A DNA stretch of 64,000 nt from Xestospongia bergquistia (Eukaryota; Porifera; Demospongiae; Haplosclerida; Petrosiidae): positions 2,666,001-2,730,000 of the forward strand of contig OZ014424.1 in NCBI GenBank assembly GCA_963965975.1, read 5' to 3'. The position numbers were made by a program, and so were the translations under genes. Shown here in pieces: positions 13,701 through 27,943 of this stretch. Within the stretch, counting starts at the first letter, position 1; every line of letters starts with the position of its first letter. Under the pieces are notes generated by a model that made no database searches, was not told the DNA's origin, and saw only the letters and a program-made list of their open reading frames with translations.

Positions 13701-14149
13701 TAAACAGTTAATAGCAGTTTATTTAGTTAGTCCTATAGAGTGCTTTAGACTGAGCTTTTTACTTTATAAACTTCACTCAATAGTCTAAACCTTCTAAACT
13801 CTTTAATTTAAAGACTTTAGAGTGTTAATGCAAACCAACTTACTAAACTGTTAATAGCAGTTTATTTAGTTAGTTTCTTAGAGTCCTTTAGACTGAGCTG
13901 TTTACTTTATAAACTTCACTCAATAGTCTAAACCTTCTAAACTCTTTAATTTAAAGACTTTAGAATGTTAATGCAAACCAACTAACTAAACTGTTAATAG
14001 CATTTTATTTAGTTAGTCCTATAGAGTCCATTAGACTGAGCTGTTTACTTTATAAACTTCACTCAATAGTTTAAACCTTCTAAACTCTTTAATTTAAAGA
14101 CTTTAGAGTGTTAATGAAAACCAACTTACAAAACTGTTAATAGCAGTTT

Positions 14150-17100
14150 ATATAGTTTATCCCATAGAGTCCTTTAGAATGAGCAGTTTACATTATAAAA
14201 TTTACTCAATAGGCTAAACGTTCTAAAGTCATTAAATTAAAGACTTTAGAGTGTTAATGCAAACCAAGTTACTAAACTGTTAATAGCAGTTTATTTATTT
14301 AGTTTCATAGAGTCCTTTAGACTGAGCTGTTTACTTAATAAAATTCACTCAACACTCTAAACTTTCTAAAGTCTTACATTTAAAGACTTTAGAGTGTTAA
14401 TGCAAACCAACTTACTAAACTGTTAATAGCAGTTTATTTAGTTAGTCCTATAGAGTCCTTTAGACTGAGCTGTTTACTTTATAAACTTCACTCAATAGTC
14501 TAAACCTTCTAAATTCTTTAATTTAAAGACTTTAGAGTGTTAATGCAAACCAACTTACTAAAGTGTTAATAGCAGTTTATTTAGTTAGTCTCATAGAGTC
14601 CTTTAGACTGAGCTGTTTACTTTACAAACTTCACTCAATAGTCTAAACTTTCTAAAGTATTTAATTTAAAGACTTTAGAATGTTAATGATAACCAACTTA
14701 CTAAACTGTTAATAGCAGTTTGTTTAGTTAGTTTCATAGAGTCCTTTAGACTGAGCTCTTTACTTTATAAACTTCACTCAATAGTCTAAACCTTCTAAAG
14801 TCATTAATTTAAAGACTTTAGAGTGTTAATGCAAACCAACTTACTAAACTGTTAATAGCAGTTTATTTATTTAGTCCCATAGAGTCCTTTAGACTGAGCT
14901 ATTTACTTTATAAACTTCACTAAATAGTCTAAACCTCCTAAACTCTTTAATTTAAAGACTTTAGAGTGTTAATGCAAACCAACTTACTAAACTGTTAATA
15001 GCAGTTTATATAGTTTATCCCATAGAGTCCTTTAGAATGAGCAGTTTACTTTATAAAATTTACTCAATAGTCTAAACCTTCTAAAGTCTTTAAATGAAAG
15101 ACTTTAGAGTGTTAATGCAAACCAAGTTACTAAACTGTTAATAGCAGTTTATTTAGTTAGTTTCATAGAGTCCTTTAGACTGAGCTGTTTACTTTATAAA
15201 CTTCACTCAATAGTCTAAACTTTCTAAAGTCTTTAATTCAAAGACTTCAGAGTGTTAATGCAAACAAACTTACTAAACTGTTAATAGCAGTTTTGTTAGT
15301 TAGTTTCATAGAGTCCTTTAAATGAGCTGTTTACTTTATAAACTTCACTCAATAGTCCAAACATTCTAAACTCTTTAATTTAAAGACTTTAGAGTGTTAA
15401 TGCAAACCAACTTACTAAACTGTTAATAGCAGTTTATTTAGTTAGTCCCATAGAGTTTTTTAGTATGAGCAGTTTAGTTTATAAAATTTACTCAATAGTC
15501 TAAACCTTCTAAAGTCTTTAAATTAAAGACTTCAGAGTGTTAATGCAAACCAACTTACTAAACTCTTAATAGCAGTTTATTTAGTTAGTTTCTTACAGTC
15601 CTTTAGACTGAGCTGTTTACTTTATAAACTTCACTCAATAGTCTAAAACTTTCAAACTCTTTATTTTAAAGACTTTAGAGTGTTAATGCAAACAAACTTA
15701 CTAAACTGTTAATAGCAGTTTATTTAGTTAGTCCTATAGAGTCCTTTAGACTGAGCTGTTTACTTTATAAACTTCACTCAATAGTCTAAACTTTTAAACT
15801 CTTTAATTTAAAGACTTTAGAGTGTTAATGCAAACCAACTTACTAAACTGTTAACAGCAGTTTATATAGTTTATCCCATAGAGTCCTTAAGAATGAGCAG
15901 TTTACTTTATAAAATTTACTTAATAGTCTAAACCTTCTAAAGTCTTTAATTTAAAGACTTTAGAGTGTTAATGCAAACCAAGTTACTAAACTGTTAATAG
16001 CAGTTTGTTTAGTTAGTTTGATAGAGTCCTTTCGACTGAGCTGTTTACTTTATAAACTTCACTCAATAGTCTAAACCTTCTAAACTCTTTAATTTAAAGA
16101 CTTTAGAGTGTTAATGCAAACCAACTTACTAAACTGTTAATAGAAGTTTATATAGTTTATCCCATAGAGTCCTTTAGAATGAGCAGTTTATTTTATAAAA
16201 TTTACTCAATAGTCTAAACCTTGTTAAGTCTTTAAATTAAAGACTTTAGAGTGTTAATGCAAACTAACTTACTAAACTGTTAATAGCAGTTTATTTAGTT
16301 AGTTTCTTAGAGTCGTTTAGACTGAGCTGTTTACTTTATAAACTTCACTCAATCGTCTAAAGTTTTAAACTCTTTAATTTAAAGACTTTAGAGTGTTAAT
16401 GAAAACCAACTTACTAAACTGTTATAGCAGTTTATATAGTTTATCCCATAGAGTCCTTTAGAATGAGCAGTTTACATTATAAAATTTACTCAATAGTCTA
16501 AACGTTCTAAAGTCATTAAATTAAAGACTTTAGAGTGTTAATGCAAACCAAGTTACTAAACTGTTAATAGCAGTTTATTTAGTTAGTTTCATAGAGTTCT
16601 TTAGACTGAGCTGTTTACTTTATAAAATTCACTCAACAGTCTAAACTTTCTAAAGTCTTACATTTAAAGACTTTAGAGTGTTAATGCAAACCAACTTACT
16701 AAACTGTTAATAGCAGTTTATTTAGTTAGTCCTATAGAGTCCTTTAGACTGAGCTGTTTACTTTATAAACTTCACTCAATAGTCTAAACCTTCTAAAATC
16801 TTTAATTTAAAGACTTTAGAGTGTTAATGCAAACCAACTTACTGAAGTGTTAATAGCAGTTTATTTAGTTAGTCTCATAGAGTCCTTTAGACTGAGCTGT
16901 TTACTTTACAAACTTCACTCAATAGTCTAAACTTTCTAAAGTATTTAATTTAAAGACTTTAGAATGTTAATGATAACCAACTTACTAAACTGTTAATACC
17001 AGTTTGTTTAGTTAGTTTCATAGAGTCCTTTAGACTGAGCTCTTTACTTTATAAACTTCACTCAATAGTCTAAACCTTCTAAAGTCATTAATTTAAAGAC

Positions 17101-18265
17101 TTTAGAGTGTTAATGCAAACCAACTTACTAAACTGTTAATAGCAGTTTATTTAGTTAGTCCCATAGAGTCCTTTAGACTGAGCTATTTACTTTATAAACT
17201 TCACTAAATAGTTTAAACCTCCTAAACACTTTAATTTAAAGACTTTAGAGTGTTAATGCAAACCAACTTACTAAACTGTTAATAGCAGTTTATATAGTTT
17301 ATCCCATAGAGTCCTTTAGAATGAGCAGTTTACTTTATAAAATTTACTCAATAGTCTAAACCTTCTAAAGTCTTTAAATGAAAGACTTTAAAGTGTTAAA
17401 GCAAACCAAGTTACTAAACTGTTAATAACAGTTTATTTAGTTAGTTTCATAGAGTCCTTTAGACTGAGCTGTTTACTTTATAAACTTCACTCAATAGTCT
17501 AAACTTTCTAAAGTCTTTAATTCAAAGACTTTAGAGTGTTAATGCAAACCAACTTACTAAACTGTTAATTGCAGTTTATTTAGTTAGTCCGATAGAGTCC
17601 TTTAGACTGAGCTGTTTTCTTTATAAACTTCACTCAATAGTCTAAACCTTCTAAACTCTTTAATTTAAAGACTTTAGAGTGTTAATGCAAACGAACTTAC
17701 TAAACTGTTAATAGCAGTTTATTTAGTTAGTCCTATAGAGTCCTTTAGAATGAGCAGTTTAGTTTATAAAATTTACTCAATAGTCTAAACCTTCTAAAGT
17801 CTTTAAATTAAAGACTTCAGAGTGTTAATGCAAACCAACTTACTAAACTCTTAATAGCAGTTTATTTAGTTAGTTTCTTACAGTCCTTTAGACTGAGCTG
17901 TTTACTTTATAAACTTCACTCAATAGTCTAAAACTTTCAAACTCTTTGTTTTAAAGACTTTAGAGTGTTAATGCAAACGAACTTACTAAACTGTTAGTAG
18001 CAGTTTATTTAGTTAGTCCTATAGAGTCCTTTAGACTGAGCTGTTTACTTTATAATCTTCACTCAATAGTCTAAACTTTTAAACTCTTTAATTTAAAGAC
18101 TTTAGAGTGTTAATGCAAACCAACTTACTAAACTGTTAACAGCAGTTTGTATAGTTTATCCCATAGAGTCCTTTAGAATGAGCAGTTTGCTTTATAAAAT
18201 TTACTTAATAGTCTAAACCTTCTAAAGTCTTTAAATTAAAGACCTTAGAGTGTTAATGCAAACCA
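14150..18265 (+). repeat. 16-monomer higher-order repeat, 2,284-bp offset
   Basis: Private variants repeat at an offset of 2,284-2,285 bp: ACATTATAAAATTTACTC, GTCTTACATTTAAAGAC (14,371 and 16,655), GAATGTTAATGATAACC (14,679 and 16,963), AGTTTAGTTTATAAAATT and CTAAAACTTTCAAACTC. Homology runs from about 14,150 to 15,980 against about 16,434 to 18,265. A short part near 15,250-15,440 matches less well, which suggests later conversion or replacement of one or two monomers. Confidence 0.8.
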
Positions 18266-21200
18266 AGTTACTAAACTGTTAATAGCAGTTTATTTAGTTA
18301 GTTTCATAGAGTCCTTTAGACTGAGCTGTTTACTTTATAAACTTCACTCAATAGTCTAAACTTTCTAAAGTCATTAATTTAAAGACTTTAGAGCGTTAAT
18401 GCAAACAAACTTACTAAACGGTTAATAGAAGTTTGTTTAGTTAGTTTCATAGAGTCCTTTAGACTGAGCTGTTTACTTCATAAACTTCACTCAATACTCC
18501 AAACTTTCTAAATTCTTTAATTTAAAGACTTTAGAGTGTTAATGCAAACCAACTTACTAAACTGTTAATAGCAGTTTGTTTAGTTAGTTTCATGGAGTCC
18601 TTTAGACTGAGCTGTTTACTTTATAAACTTCACTCAATAGTCTAAACCTTCTAAAGTCATTAAATTAAAGACTTAAGAGTGTTAATGCAAACCAACTTAC
18701 TAAACTGTTAATAGCAGTTTATTTAGTTAGTTTCTTAGAGTCCTTTAGACTGAGCTGTTTACTTTATAAACTTCACTCAATAGTCTAAACCTTCTAAACT
18801 CTTTAATTTAAAGACTTTAGAGTGTTAATGCAAACCAACTAACTAAACTGTTAATAGCAGTTTATTTAGTTAGTCCTATAGAGTCCTTTAGACTGAGCTG
18901 TTTACTTTATAAACTTCACTCAATAGTCTAAACCTTCTAAAGTCTTTAAATTAAAGACTTTAGAGTGTTAATGCAAACCAACTTACTATACTGTTAATAG
19001 CAGTTTATTTAGTTAGTTTCTTAGAGTTCTTTAGACTGAGCTGTTTACTTTATAAACTTCACTCAATAGTCTAAAGTTTTAAACTCTTTAATTTAAAGAC
19101 TTTAGAGTGTTAATGCAAACCAACTTACTAAACTTTTGTAGCAGTTTATATAGTTTATCCCATAGAGTCCTTTAGAATGAGCAGTTTACTTTAAAAAATT
19201 TACTCAATAGTCTAAACCTTCTAAAGTCTTTAAATTAAAGACTTTAGAGTGTTAATGCAAACCAACTTACTAAACTGTTAATAGCAGTTTATTTAGTTAG
19301 TTTCATAGAGTCCTTTAGACTGAGCTGTTTACTTTATAAAATTCACTCAATAGTCTAAACTTTCTAAAGTCATTAATTTAAAAACTTTATAGTTTTAATG
19401 CAAACCAACTTACTAAACTGTTAATAGCAGTTTGTTTAGTTAGTTTCATAGAGTCCTTTAGACTGAGCTGTTTACTTTATAAACTTCACTCAATAGTCCA
19501 AAGTTTCTAAAGTCTTTAATTTAAAGACTTTAGAGTGTTAATGCAAACCATCTTACTAAACTGTTAATAGCAGTTTGTTTAGTAAGTTTCATAGAGTCCT
19601 TTAGACTGAGCTGTTTACTTTATAAACTTCACTCAATTGTCTAAACCTTCTAAAGTCATTAAAGGAAAGACTTAAGAGTGTCAATGCAAACCAACTTACT
19701 AAACTGTTAATAGCAGTATATTTAGTAAGTTTCTTAGAGTCCTTTAGACAGAGCTGTTTACTTTATAAACTTCACTCAATAGTCTAAACCTTCTAAACTC
19801 TTTAATTTAAAGACTTAGAGTGTTAATGCAAACCAACTAACTAAACTGTTAATAGCAGTTTATTTAGTTAGTCCTATAGAGTCCTTTAGAATGAGCTGTT
19901 TCCTTTATAAACTTCACTCAATAGTCTAAACCTTCTAAACTCTTTAATTTGAAGACTTTAGAGTGTTAATGCAAACCAACTTACTAAACTGTTAATAGCA
20001 GTTTATATAGTTTATCCCATAGAGTCCTTTAGAATGAGCAGTTTATTTTATAAAATTTACTCAATAGTCTAAACCTTGTAAAGTCTTTAAATTAAAGACT
20101 TTAGAGTGTTAATGCAAACCAACTTACTAAACTGTTAATAGCAGTTTATTTAGTTAGTTTCATAGAGTCCTTTAGACTGAGCTGTTTACTCTATAAACTT
20201 CACTCAACAGTCTAAACTTTCTAAAGTCTTTAATTTAAAGACTTTAGAGTGTTAATACAAACCAACTTACTAAACTGTTAATAGCAGTTTATATAGTTTA
20301 TCCCATAGAGTCCTTTAGAATGAGCAGTTTACTTTATAAAATTTACTCAATAGTCTAAACCTTCTAAAGTCTTTAAATTAAATCTTTAGAGTGTTAATGC
20401 AGACCAAGTCACTAAACTGTTAATAGCAGTTGATTTAGTTAGTTTCATAGAGTTCTTTAGACTGAGCTGTTTACTTTATAAACTTCACTCAATAGTCTAA
20501 ACTTTCTAAAGTCTTTAATTTAAAGACTTTAGAGTGTTAACGCAAACCAACTTACTAAAATGTTAATAGCAGTTTATTTAGTTAGTGCCATAGAGTCCTT
20601 TAGACTGTGCTGTTTACTTTATAAACTTCACTCAATAGTCTAAACCTTCTAAAGTCTTTAATTTAAAGACTTTAGAGTGTTAATGCAAAACATCTTGCTA
20701 AACTGTTAATAGCAGTTTATTAAGTTAGTCCCATAGAGTCCTTTAGAATGAGCAGTTTACTTTATAAAATTTACTCAATAGTCTAAACTTTCTAAAGTCT
20801 TTAAATTAAAGACTTTAGAGTGTTAATGCAAACCAACTTACTAAACTGTTAATAGCAGTTTATTTAGTTAGTTTCTTAGAGTCCTTTAGACTGAGCTGTT
20901 TACTTTATAAACTTCACTCAATAGTCTAAACCTTCTAAACTCTTTAATTAAAAGACTTTAGAGTGTTAATGCAAACCAACTTACTAAACTGTTAATAGCA
21001 GTTTATTTTGTTAGTCCTATAGAGTTTTTAGACTGAGCTGTTTACCTTATAAACTTCACTAATAGTCTAAACCTTATAAACTTTTTAATTTAAAGACTTT
21101 AGAGTGTTAATGCAAACCAACTTACTAAACTGTTAATAGCAGTTTATATAGTTAGTCCCATAGAGTCCTTTAGAATGACCAGTTTACTTTATAAAATTAA

Positions 21201-24200
21201 CTCAATAGTCTAAACTTTCTAAAGTCTTTAAATTAAAGACTTTAGAGGGTTAATGCAAACCAACTCACTAAACTGTTAATAGCAGTTTATTTAGTTAGTT
21301 TCATAGAGTCCTTTAGACTGAGCTGTTTACTTTAAAACTTCACTCAATAGTCCAAACATTCTAAAGTCTTTAATTTAAAGGCTTTAGAGTGTTAATGCAA
21401 ACCAACTTACTAAACTGTTAATAGCAGTTTGTTTAGTTAGTTTCATAGAGTCCTTTAGACTGAGCTGTTTACTTTATAAACTTCACTCAATAGTCTAAAC
21501 CTTCTAAACTCTTTAATTTAAAGACTTTAGAGTGTTAATGCAAACCAACTTACTAAACTGTTAATAGCAGTTTATTTAGTTAGTCCTATAGAGTCCTTTA
21601 GAATGAGCTGTTTACTTTATAAACTTCACTCAATAGTCTAAACCTTCTAAACTCTTTAATTCAAAGACTTTAGAGTGTTAATGCAAACCAACTTACTAAA
21701 CTGTTAGTAGCAGTCTATATAGTTTATCCCATAGAGTCCTTTAGAATGAGCAGTTTACTTTATAAAATTGACTCAATAGTCTAAACCTTCTAAAGTCTTT
21801 AAATTAAAGACTTTAGAGTGTTAATGCAAACCAAGTTACTAAACTGTTAATAGCAGTTTATTTAGTTAGTTTCATAGAGTCCTTTAGACTGAGCTGTTTA
21901 CTTTATAAACTTCACTCAATAGTCTAAACTTTCTAAAGTCTTTAATTTAAAGACTTTAGAGTCTTAATGCAAACAAACTTATTAATCTGTTAATAGCAGT
22001 TTGTTTAGTTAGTTTCATAGAGTCCTTTAGACTGAGGTGTTTACTTTATAAACTTCACTCAATAGTCTAAACCTTCTAAAATCTTTAATTTAAAGACTTT
22101 AGAGTGTTAATGCAAACCAACTTACTAAACTGTTAATGGAAGGTTTATTTAGTTAATCCTATAGAGTCCTTTAGACTGAGCTGTTTACTTTATAAACTTC
22201 ACTCAATAGTCTATACCTTCTAAACTCTTTAATTTAAAGACTTTAGAGTGTTAATGCAAACCAACTTACTAAACTGTTAAAAGCAGTTTATATAGTTAGT
22301 CCCATAGAGTCCTTTAGAATGAGCTGTTTACTTTATAAAATTTACTCAGTAGTCTAAACCTCTTAAGGCCTTTAAATTAAAGACTTTACAGTGTTAATGC
22401 AAACCAACTTACTAAACAGTTAATAGCAGTTTATTTAGTTAGTTTCATAGAGTCCTTTAGACTGAGCTGTTTACTTTATGAACATCACTCAATAGTCTAA
22501 ACTTTCTAAAGTCTTTAATTTAAAGACTTTAAAGTGTTAATGCAAACCAACTTACTAAACTGTTAATAGCAGTTTTTTTAGTTTGTTTCTTAGAGTCCTT
22601 TAGACTGAGCTTTTTACTTTATAAACTTCACTCAATAGTCTAAACCTTCTCAACTGTTTAATTTAATGACTTTAGAGTGTTAATGCAAACCAACTTACTA
22701 AACTGTTAATAGCAGTTATTTAGTTAGTCCTACAGAGTCCTTTAGACTGAGCTGTTTACTTTATAAACTTCACTCAATAGTGTAAACCTTCTAAACTCTT
22801 TAATTTAAAGACTTCAGAGTGTTAATGCAAACCAACTTACTAAACTGTTAATAGAAGTTTATATAGTTAGTCCCATAGAGTCCTTTAGAATGAGCAGTTT
22901 ACTTTATAAAATTAACTAAATAGTCTAAACCTTCTAAAGTCTTTAAATTAAAGACTTTAGAGTGTTAATACAAACCAACTTACTAAACTGTTAATAGCAG
23001 TTTATTTAGTTAGTTTCATAGAGTCCTTTAGACTGAGCTGTTTACTTTTTAAACTTCACTCAATAGTCTAAACTTTCTAAAGTCTTTAATTTAAAGACTT
23101 TAGAGTGTTAATGCTCGCAAACTTACTAAACTGTTAATAGCAGTTTGTTTAGTTAGTTTCATAGAGTCCTTTAGACTGAGCTGTTTACTTTATAAACTTC
23201 ACTCAATAGTCTAAACCTTCTAAAGTCATTAAATTAAAGACTTTAGAGTGTTAATGCAAACCAACTTACTATACTGTTAATAGCAGTTTATTTAGTTAGT
23301 TTCTTAGAGTCCTTTAGACTGAGCTGTTTACTTTATAAACTTCACTCAATAGTCTAAAGTTTTAAACTCTTTAATTTAAAGACTTTAGAGTGTTAATGCA
23401 AACCAACTTACTAAACTTTTATAGCAGTTTATATAGTTTATCCCATAGAGTCCTTTAGAATGAGCAGTTTACTTTAAAAAATTTACTCAATAGTCTAAAC
23501 CTTCTAAAGTCTTTAAATTAAAGACTTTAGAGTGTTAATGCAAACCAACTTACTAAACTGTTAATAGCAGTTTATATAGTTTATCCCATAGAGTCCTTTA
23601 GAATGAGCACTTTACTTTATAAAATTTATTTAATAGTCTAAACCTTCTAAAGTCTTTAAATTAAAGACTTTAGAGTTTTAATGCAAACCAAGTTACTAAA
23701 CTGTTAATAGCAGTGTATTTAGTTAGTTTCATTGAGTCCTTTAGACTGAGCTCTTTACTTTATAAACTTCACTCAACAGTCTAAACTTTCTAAAGTCTTT
23801 AATTTAAAGACTTTAGAGTGTTAATACAAACAAAATTACTAAACTGTTCATAGCAATTTGTTTAGTTAGTTTCTTAGAGTCCTTTAGACTAAGCTGTTTA
23901 CTTTATAATCTACACTCAATAGTCTAAACCTTCTAAACTCTTTAATTTAAAGACTTTAGAGTGTTAATGCAAACCAACTTACTAAACTGTTAATAGCAGT
24001 TTATTTAGTTAGTCCTATAGAGTCCCTTAGACTGAGCTGTTTACTTTATAAACTTCAATCAATAGTCTGAACCTTTTAAACTCTTTAATTAAAAGACTTT
24101 AGAGTGTTAATATAAACCAACTTACTAAACTGTTAATAGCAGTTTATATAGTTTATCCCATAGAGTCCTTTAGAATGAGCAGTTTACTTTATAAAATTTA

Positions 24201-25659
24201 CTCAATAGTCTAAACCTTCTAAAGTCTTTAAATAAAAGACTTTAGAGTTTTAATGCAAACCAAGTTACTAAACCGTTAATAGCAGTTTATTTAGTTAGTT
24301 TCATAGAGTCCTTTAGACTGAGCTGTTTACTTTATAAACTTCAGTCAATAGTCTAAACTTTCTAAAGTCTTTAATTTAAAGACTTTATAGTGTTAATGCA
24401 AAACAACTTACTAAACTGTTAATAGCAGTTTGTTTAGTTAGTTTCATAGAGTCCTTCAGACTGAGCTGTTTAATTTATAAACTTCACTCAATTGTCTAAA
24501 CCTTCTAAAGTCTTCAATTTAAAGACTTTAGAGTGTTAATGCAAACCAACTTACTAAACTGTTAATAGCAGTTTATATAGTTAGTCCCATAGAGTCCTTT
24601 AGAATGAGCAGTTTACTTTATGAAATTTACTCAATAGTCTAAACCTTCTAACGTCTTTAAATTAAAGACTTTAGAGTGTTAATGCAAACCAAGTTACTAA
24701 ACTGTTAATAGCAGTTTATTTAGTTAGTTTCATAGAGTCCTTTAAACTGAGCTGTTTACTTTATAAACTTCACTCAATAGTCTAAACCTTTTAAACTCTT
24801 TAATTTAAAGACTTTAGAGTGTTAACGCAAACAAACTTACTAAACTGTTAATAGCAGATTATATAGTTTATACCATAGAGTCCTTTAGAATGAGCAGTTT
24901 ACTTTATAAAATTTACTCAATAGACTAAACCTTCTAAAGTCTTTAAATTAAAGACTTTAGAGTGTTAATGCAAACCAAGTTACTAAACTGTTAATAGCAG
25001 TTTATTTAGTTAGTTTCTTAGAGTCCTTTAGACTGAGCTGTTTACTTTATAAACTTCACTCAATAGTCTAAACCTTCTAAACTCTTTAATTTAAAGACTT
25101 TAGAGTGTTAATGCAAACCAACTTACTAAACTGTTAATAGCAGTTTATTTAGTTAGTCCCATAGAGTCCTTCATACTGAACTGTTTACTTTATAAACTTC
25201 ACTCAATAGTCTAAACCTTCTACACTCTTTAATTTAAAGACATTAGAGTGTTAATGCAAACCAACTTACTGAACTGTTAATAGCAGTTTATTTAGTTAGT
25301 CCCATGGAGTCCTTTAGAATGCGCAGTTTACTTTAAAAAATTTACTCAATAGTCTAAACCTTCTAAAGTCTTTAAATTAAAGACTTTAGAGTGTTAATGC
25401 AAAGAAACTTACTAAACTGTTAATAGCAGTTTATTTAGTTAGTTTCATAGAGTCCTTTAGACTGAGCTGTTTACTTTATAAACTTCACTCAATAGTCTAA
25501 ACTTTCTAAAATCTTTAATTTAAAGACTTTAGAGTGTTAATGCAAGCCAACTTACTAAACTGTTAATAGCAGTTTGTTTAGTTAGTTTCATAGAGTCCTT
25601 TAGACTGAGCTGTTTACTTTATAAACTTCACTCAATAGTCTAAACCTTCTAAACTCTTT

Positions 25660-26520
25660 AATTTAAAGATTTTAGAGTGTTAGTGCAAACAAACTTACTA
25701 AACTGTTAATAGCAGTTTATTTAGTTAGTCCTATAGAGTCCTTGATACTGAGCTCTTTACTTTATAAACTTCACTCAATAGTCTAAACCTTCTACACTCT
25801 TTAATTTAAAGACATTAGAGTATTAATGCAAACAAACTTACTAAACTGTTAATAGCAGTTTATTTAGTTAGTCCCATAGAGTCCTTTAGAATGAGCAGTT
25901 TACTTTAAAAAATTTACTCAATAGTCTAAACCTTCTAAAGTCTTTAAATTAAAGACTTTAGAGTGTTAATGCAAACAAACTTACTAAACTGTTAATAGCA
26001 GTTTATTTAGTTAGTTTCTTAGAGTCCTTTAGACTGAGCTGTTTACTTTATAAACATCACTCAATAGTCTAAACCTTCTAAACTCTTTAATTTAAAGATT
26101 TTAGAGTGTTAGTGCAAACAAACTTACTAAACTGTTAATAGCAGTTTATTTAGTTAGTCCTATAGAGTCCTTGATACTGAGCTCTTTACTTTATAAACTT
26201 CACTCAATAGTCTAAACCTTCTACACTCTTTAATTTAAAGACATTAGAGTATTAATGCAAACAAACTTACTAAACTGTTAATAGCAGTTTATTTAGTTAG
26301 TCCCATAGAGTCCTTTAGAATGAGCAGTTTACTTTAAAAAATTTACTCAATAGTCTAAACCTTCTAAAGTCTTTAAATTAAAGACTTTAGAGTGTTAATG
26401 CAAACAAACTTACTAAACTGTTAATAGCAGTTTATTTAGTTAGTTTCTTAGAGTCCTTTAGACTGAGCTGTTTACTTTATAAACATCACTCAATAGTCTA
26501 AACCTTCTGAACTCTTTAAT
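25660..26520 (+). repeat. 3-monomer higher-order repeat, 429-bp unit, two near-identical copies
   Basis: A three-monomer block (3 x 143 = 429 bp) is duplicated in tandem. It carries GATTTTAGAGTGTTAGTGC, then CTTGATACTGAGCTC (25,741 and 26,170), then TACACTCTTTAATTT, GAGTATTAATGC and the TTTAAAAAATTTAC variant. I see almost no differences between the copies, so this looks like one of the youngest duplications in the array. Confidence 0.9.
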
Positions 26521-27661
26521 TTAAAGACTTTAGAGTGTTAATGCAAACCAACTTACTAAACTGTTAATAGCAGTTTATTTAGTTAGTCCTATAGAGTCCT
26601 TTAGACTGAGCTGTTTACTTTATAAACTTCACTCAATAGTCTAAACCTTCTAAACTCTTTAATTTAAAGAGTTTAGAGTGTTAATGCAAACCAACTTACT
26701 AAACTGTTAATAGCACTTATATAGTTAGTCCCATGGAGTCCTTTAGAATGAGCAGTTTACTTTATAAAATTTACTCAATAGTCTAAACCTTCTAAAGTCT
26801 TTAAATTAAAGACTTTAGAGTGTTAATGCAAACCAAGTTACTAAACTGTCAATAGCAGTTTATTTATTTAGTTTCATAGAGTCCTTTAGACTGAGCTATT
26901 TATTTTATAAACTTCACTCAATAGTCTAAACTTTCTAAAGTCTTTAATTTAAAGACTTTAGAGTGTTAATGCAAACCAACTTACTAAACTGTTAATAGCA
27001 GTTTGTTTAGTTAGTCCTATAGAGTCCTTTAGACTGAGCTGTTTACTTTATAAACTTCACTCAATCGTCTAAACCTTCTAAACTCTTTAATTTAAAGACT
27101 TTAGAGTGTTAATGCAAACCAACTTACTAAACTGTTAATAGCAGTTTATATAGTTAGTCCCATAGAGTCCTTTAGAATGAGCAGTTTACTTTATAAAATT
27201 TACTCAATAGTCTAAACTTCTAAAGTCTTTAAAATAAAGACTTTACAGTGTTAATGCAAACCAACTTACTAAACTTTTAATAGCAGTTTATTTTGTTAGT
27301 TTCATAGAGTCCTTTAGACTGAGCTGTTTACTTTATAAACTGCACTCAATAGTCTAAACCTTCTAAACTCTTTAATTTAAAGACTTTAGAGTGTTAATGC
27401 AAACCAACTTACTAAACCGTTAAAAGCAGTTTATTTAGTTTGTCCCATAGAGTCCTTTAGAATAGCAGGTTACTTTATAAATTTTACTCAATAGTCTAAA
27501 ACTTCTAAAGTCGTTAAATTAAAGACTTTAGAGTGTTAATGCAAACCAACTTACCAAACTGTTAAGAACAATTTACTTATTTAGTCCCATAGAGTCCGTT
27601 ATACTGAGCTATATACTATATAAACTTCACTCAATAGTCCAAACGCTCTAAAATCTTTAAT

Positions 27662-27665
27662 TTAA
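27662..27665. repeat. TTAA target-site duplication, left, element 1
   Basis: TTAA directly precedes the CCCTTTCACGG terminus and is repeated at 28,301-28,304 after the other terminus. Removing the element and one TTAA restores an ordinary monomer, CTTTAATTTAAAGAC. Confidence 0.95.
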
Positions 27666-27943
27666 CCCTTTCACGGGTAATCAAATTAATTAAGATCAAC
27701 TTCCTGTGGGTGACTTGATTATTCGCGTTTTACTCGAGGTCACCTTTGATCATTTTTCTGTCTTGTTGAGAGCTGTACGCTCTATTTTTGACAGGTTAGT
27801 TCTTGTATAATAGTTTTTGGTTATATTCTTAGAGTTTGAAGCTTGTGTCAACAATTTTAGATAAAAAAAAAGCTTCGTCATACCAATTTCATTCGCGGGT
27901 ACTTAACCTAGATTTGTGACAGTTTTTATAAGGCTATTACTCA

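Larger units (their letters stand above)
1..27665 (+). repeat. 143-bp satellite array, left block
   Basis: Head-to-tail tandem array. Successive monomers start at 1, 144, 287, 430 and 573, an exact 143-bp period, so this block holds about 193 copies. The monomer can be followed by its landmarks: GTTTATTTAGTTAG, AGAGTCCTTTAGA, TTTACTTTATAAA, CAATAGTCTAAACC, TTAAAGACTTTAGAG, GTTAATGCAAACCAAC and TTACTAAACTGTTAATAGCA. Copies differ by a few substitutions and rare 1-3 bp indels. The consensus is about 30% G+C and lacks CpG. No reading frame of any length survives, because 143 = 3 x 47 + 2 rotates every stop through all frames. The left end of the array is outside the window. A centromeric or other heterochromatic role is possible from unit size and length but is not shown. 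Confidence 0.98.
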
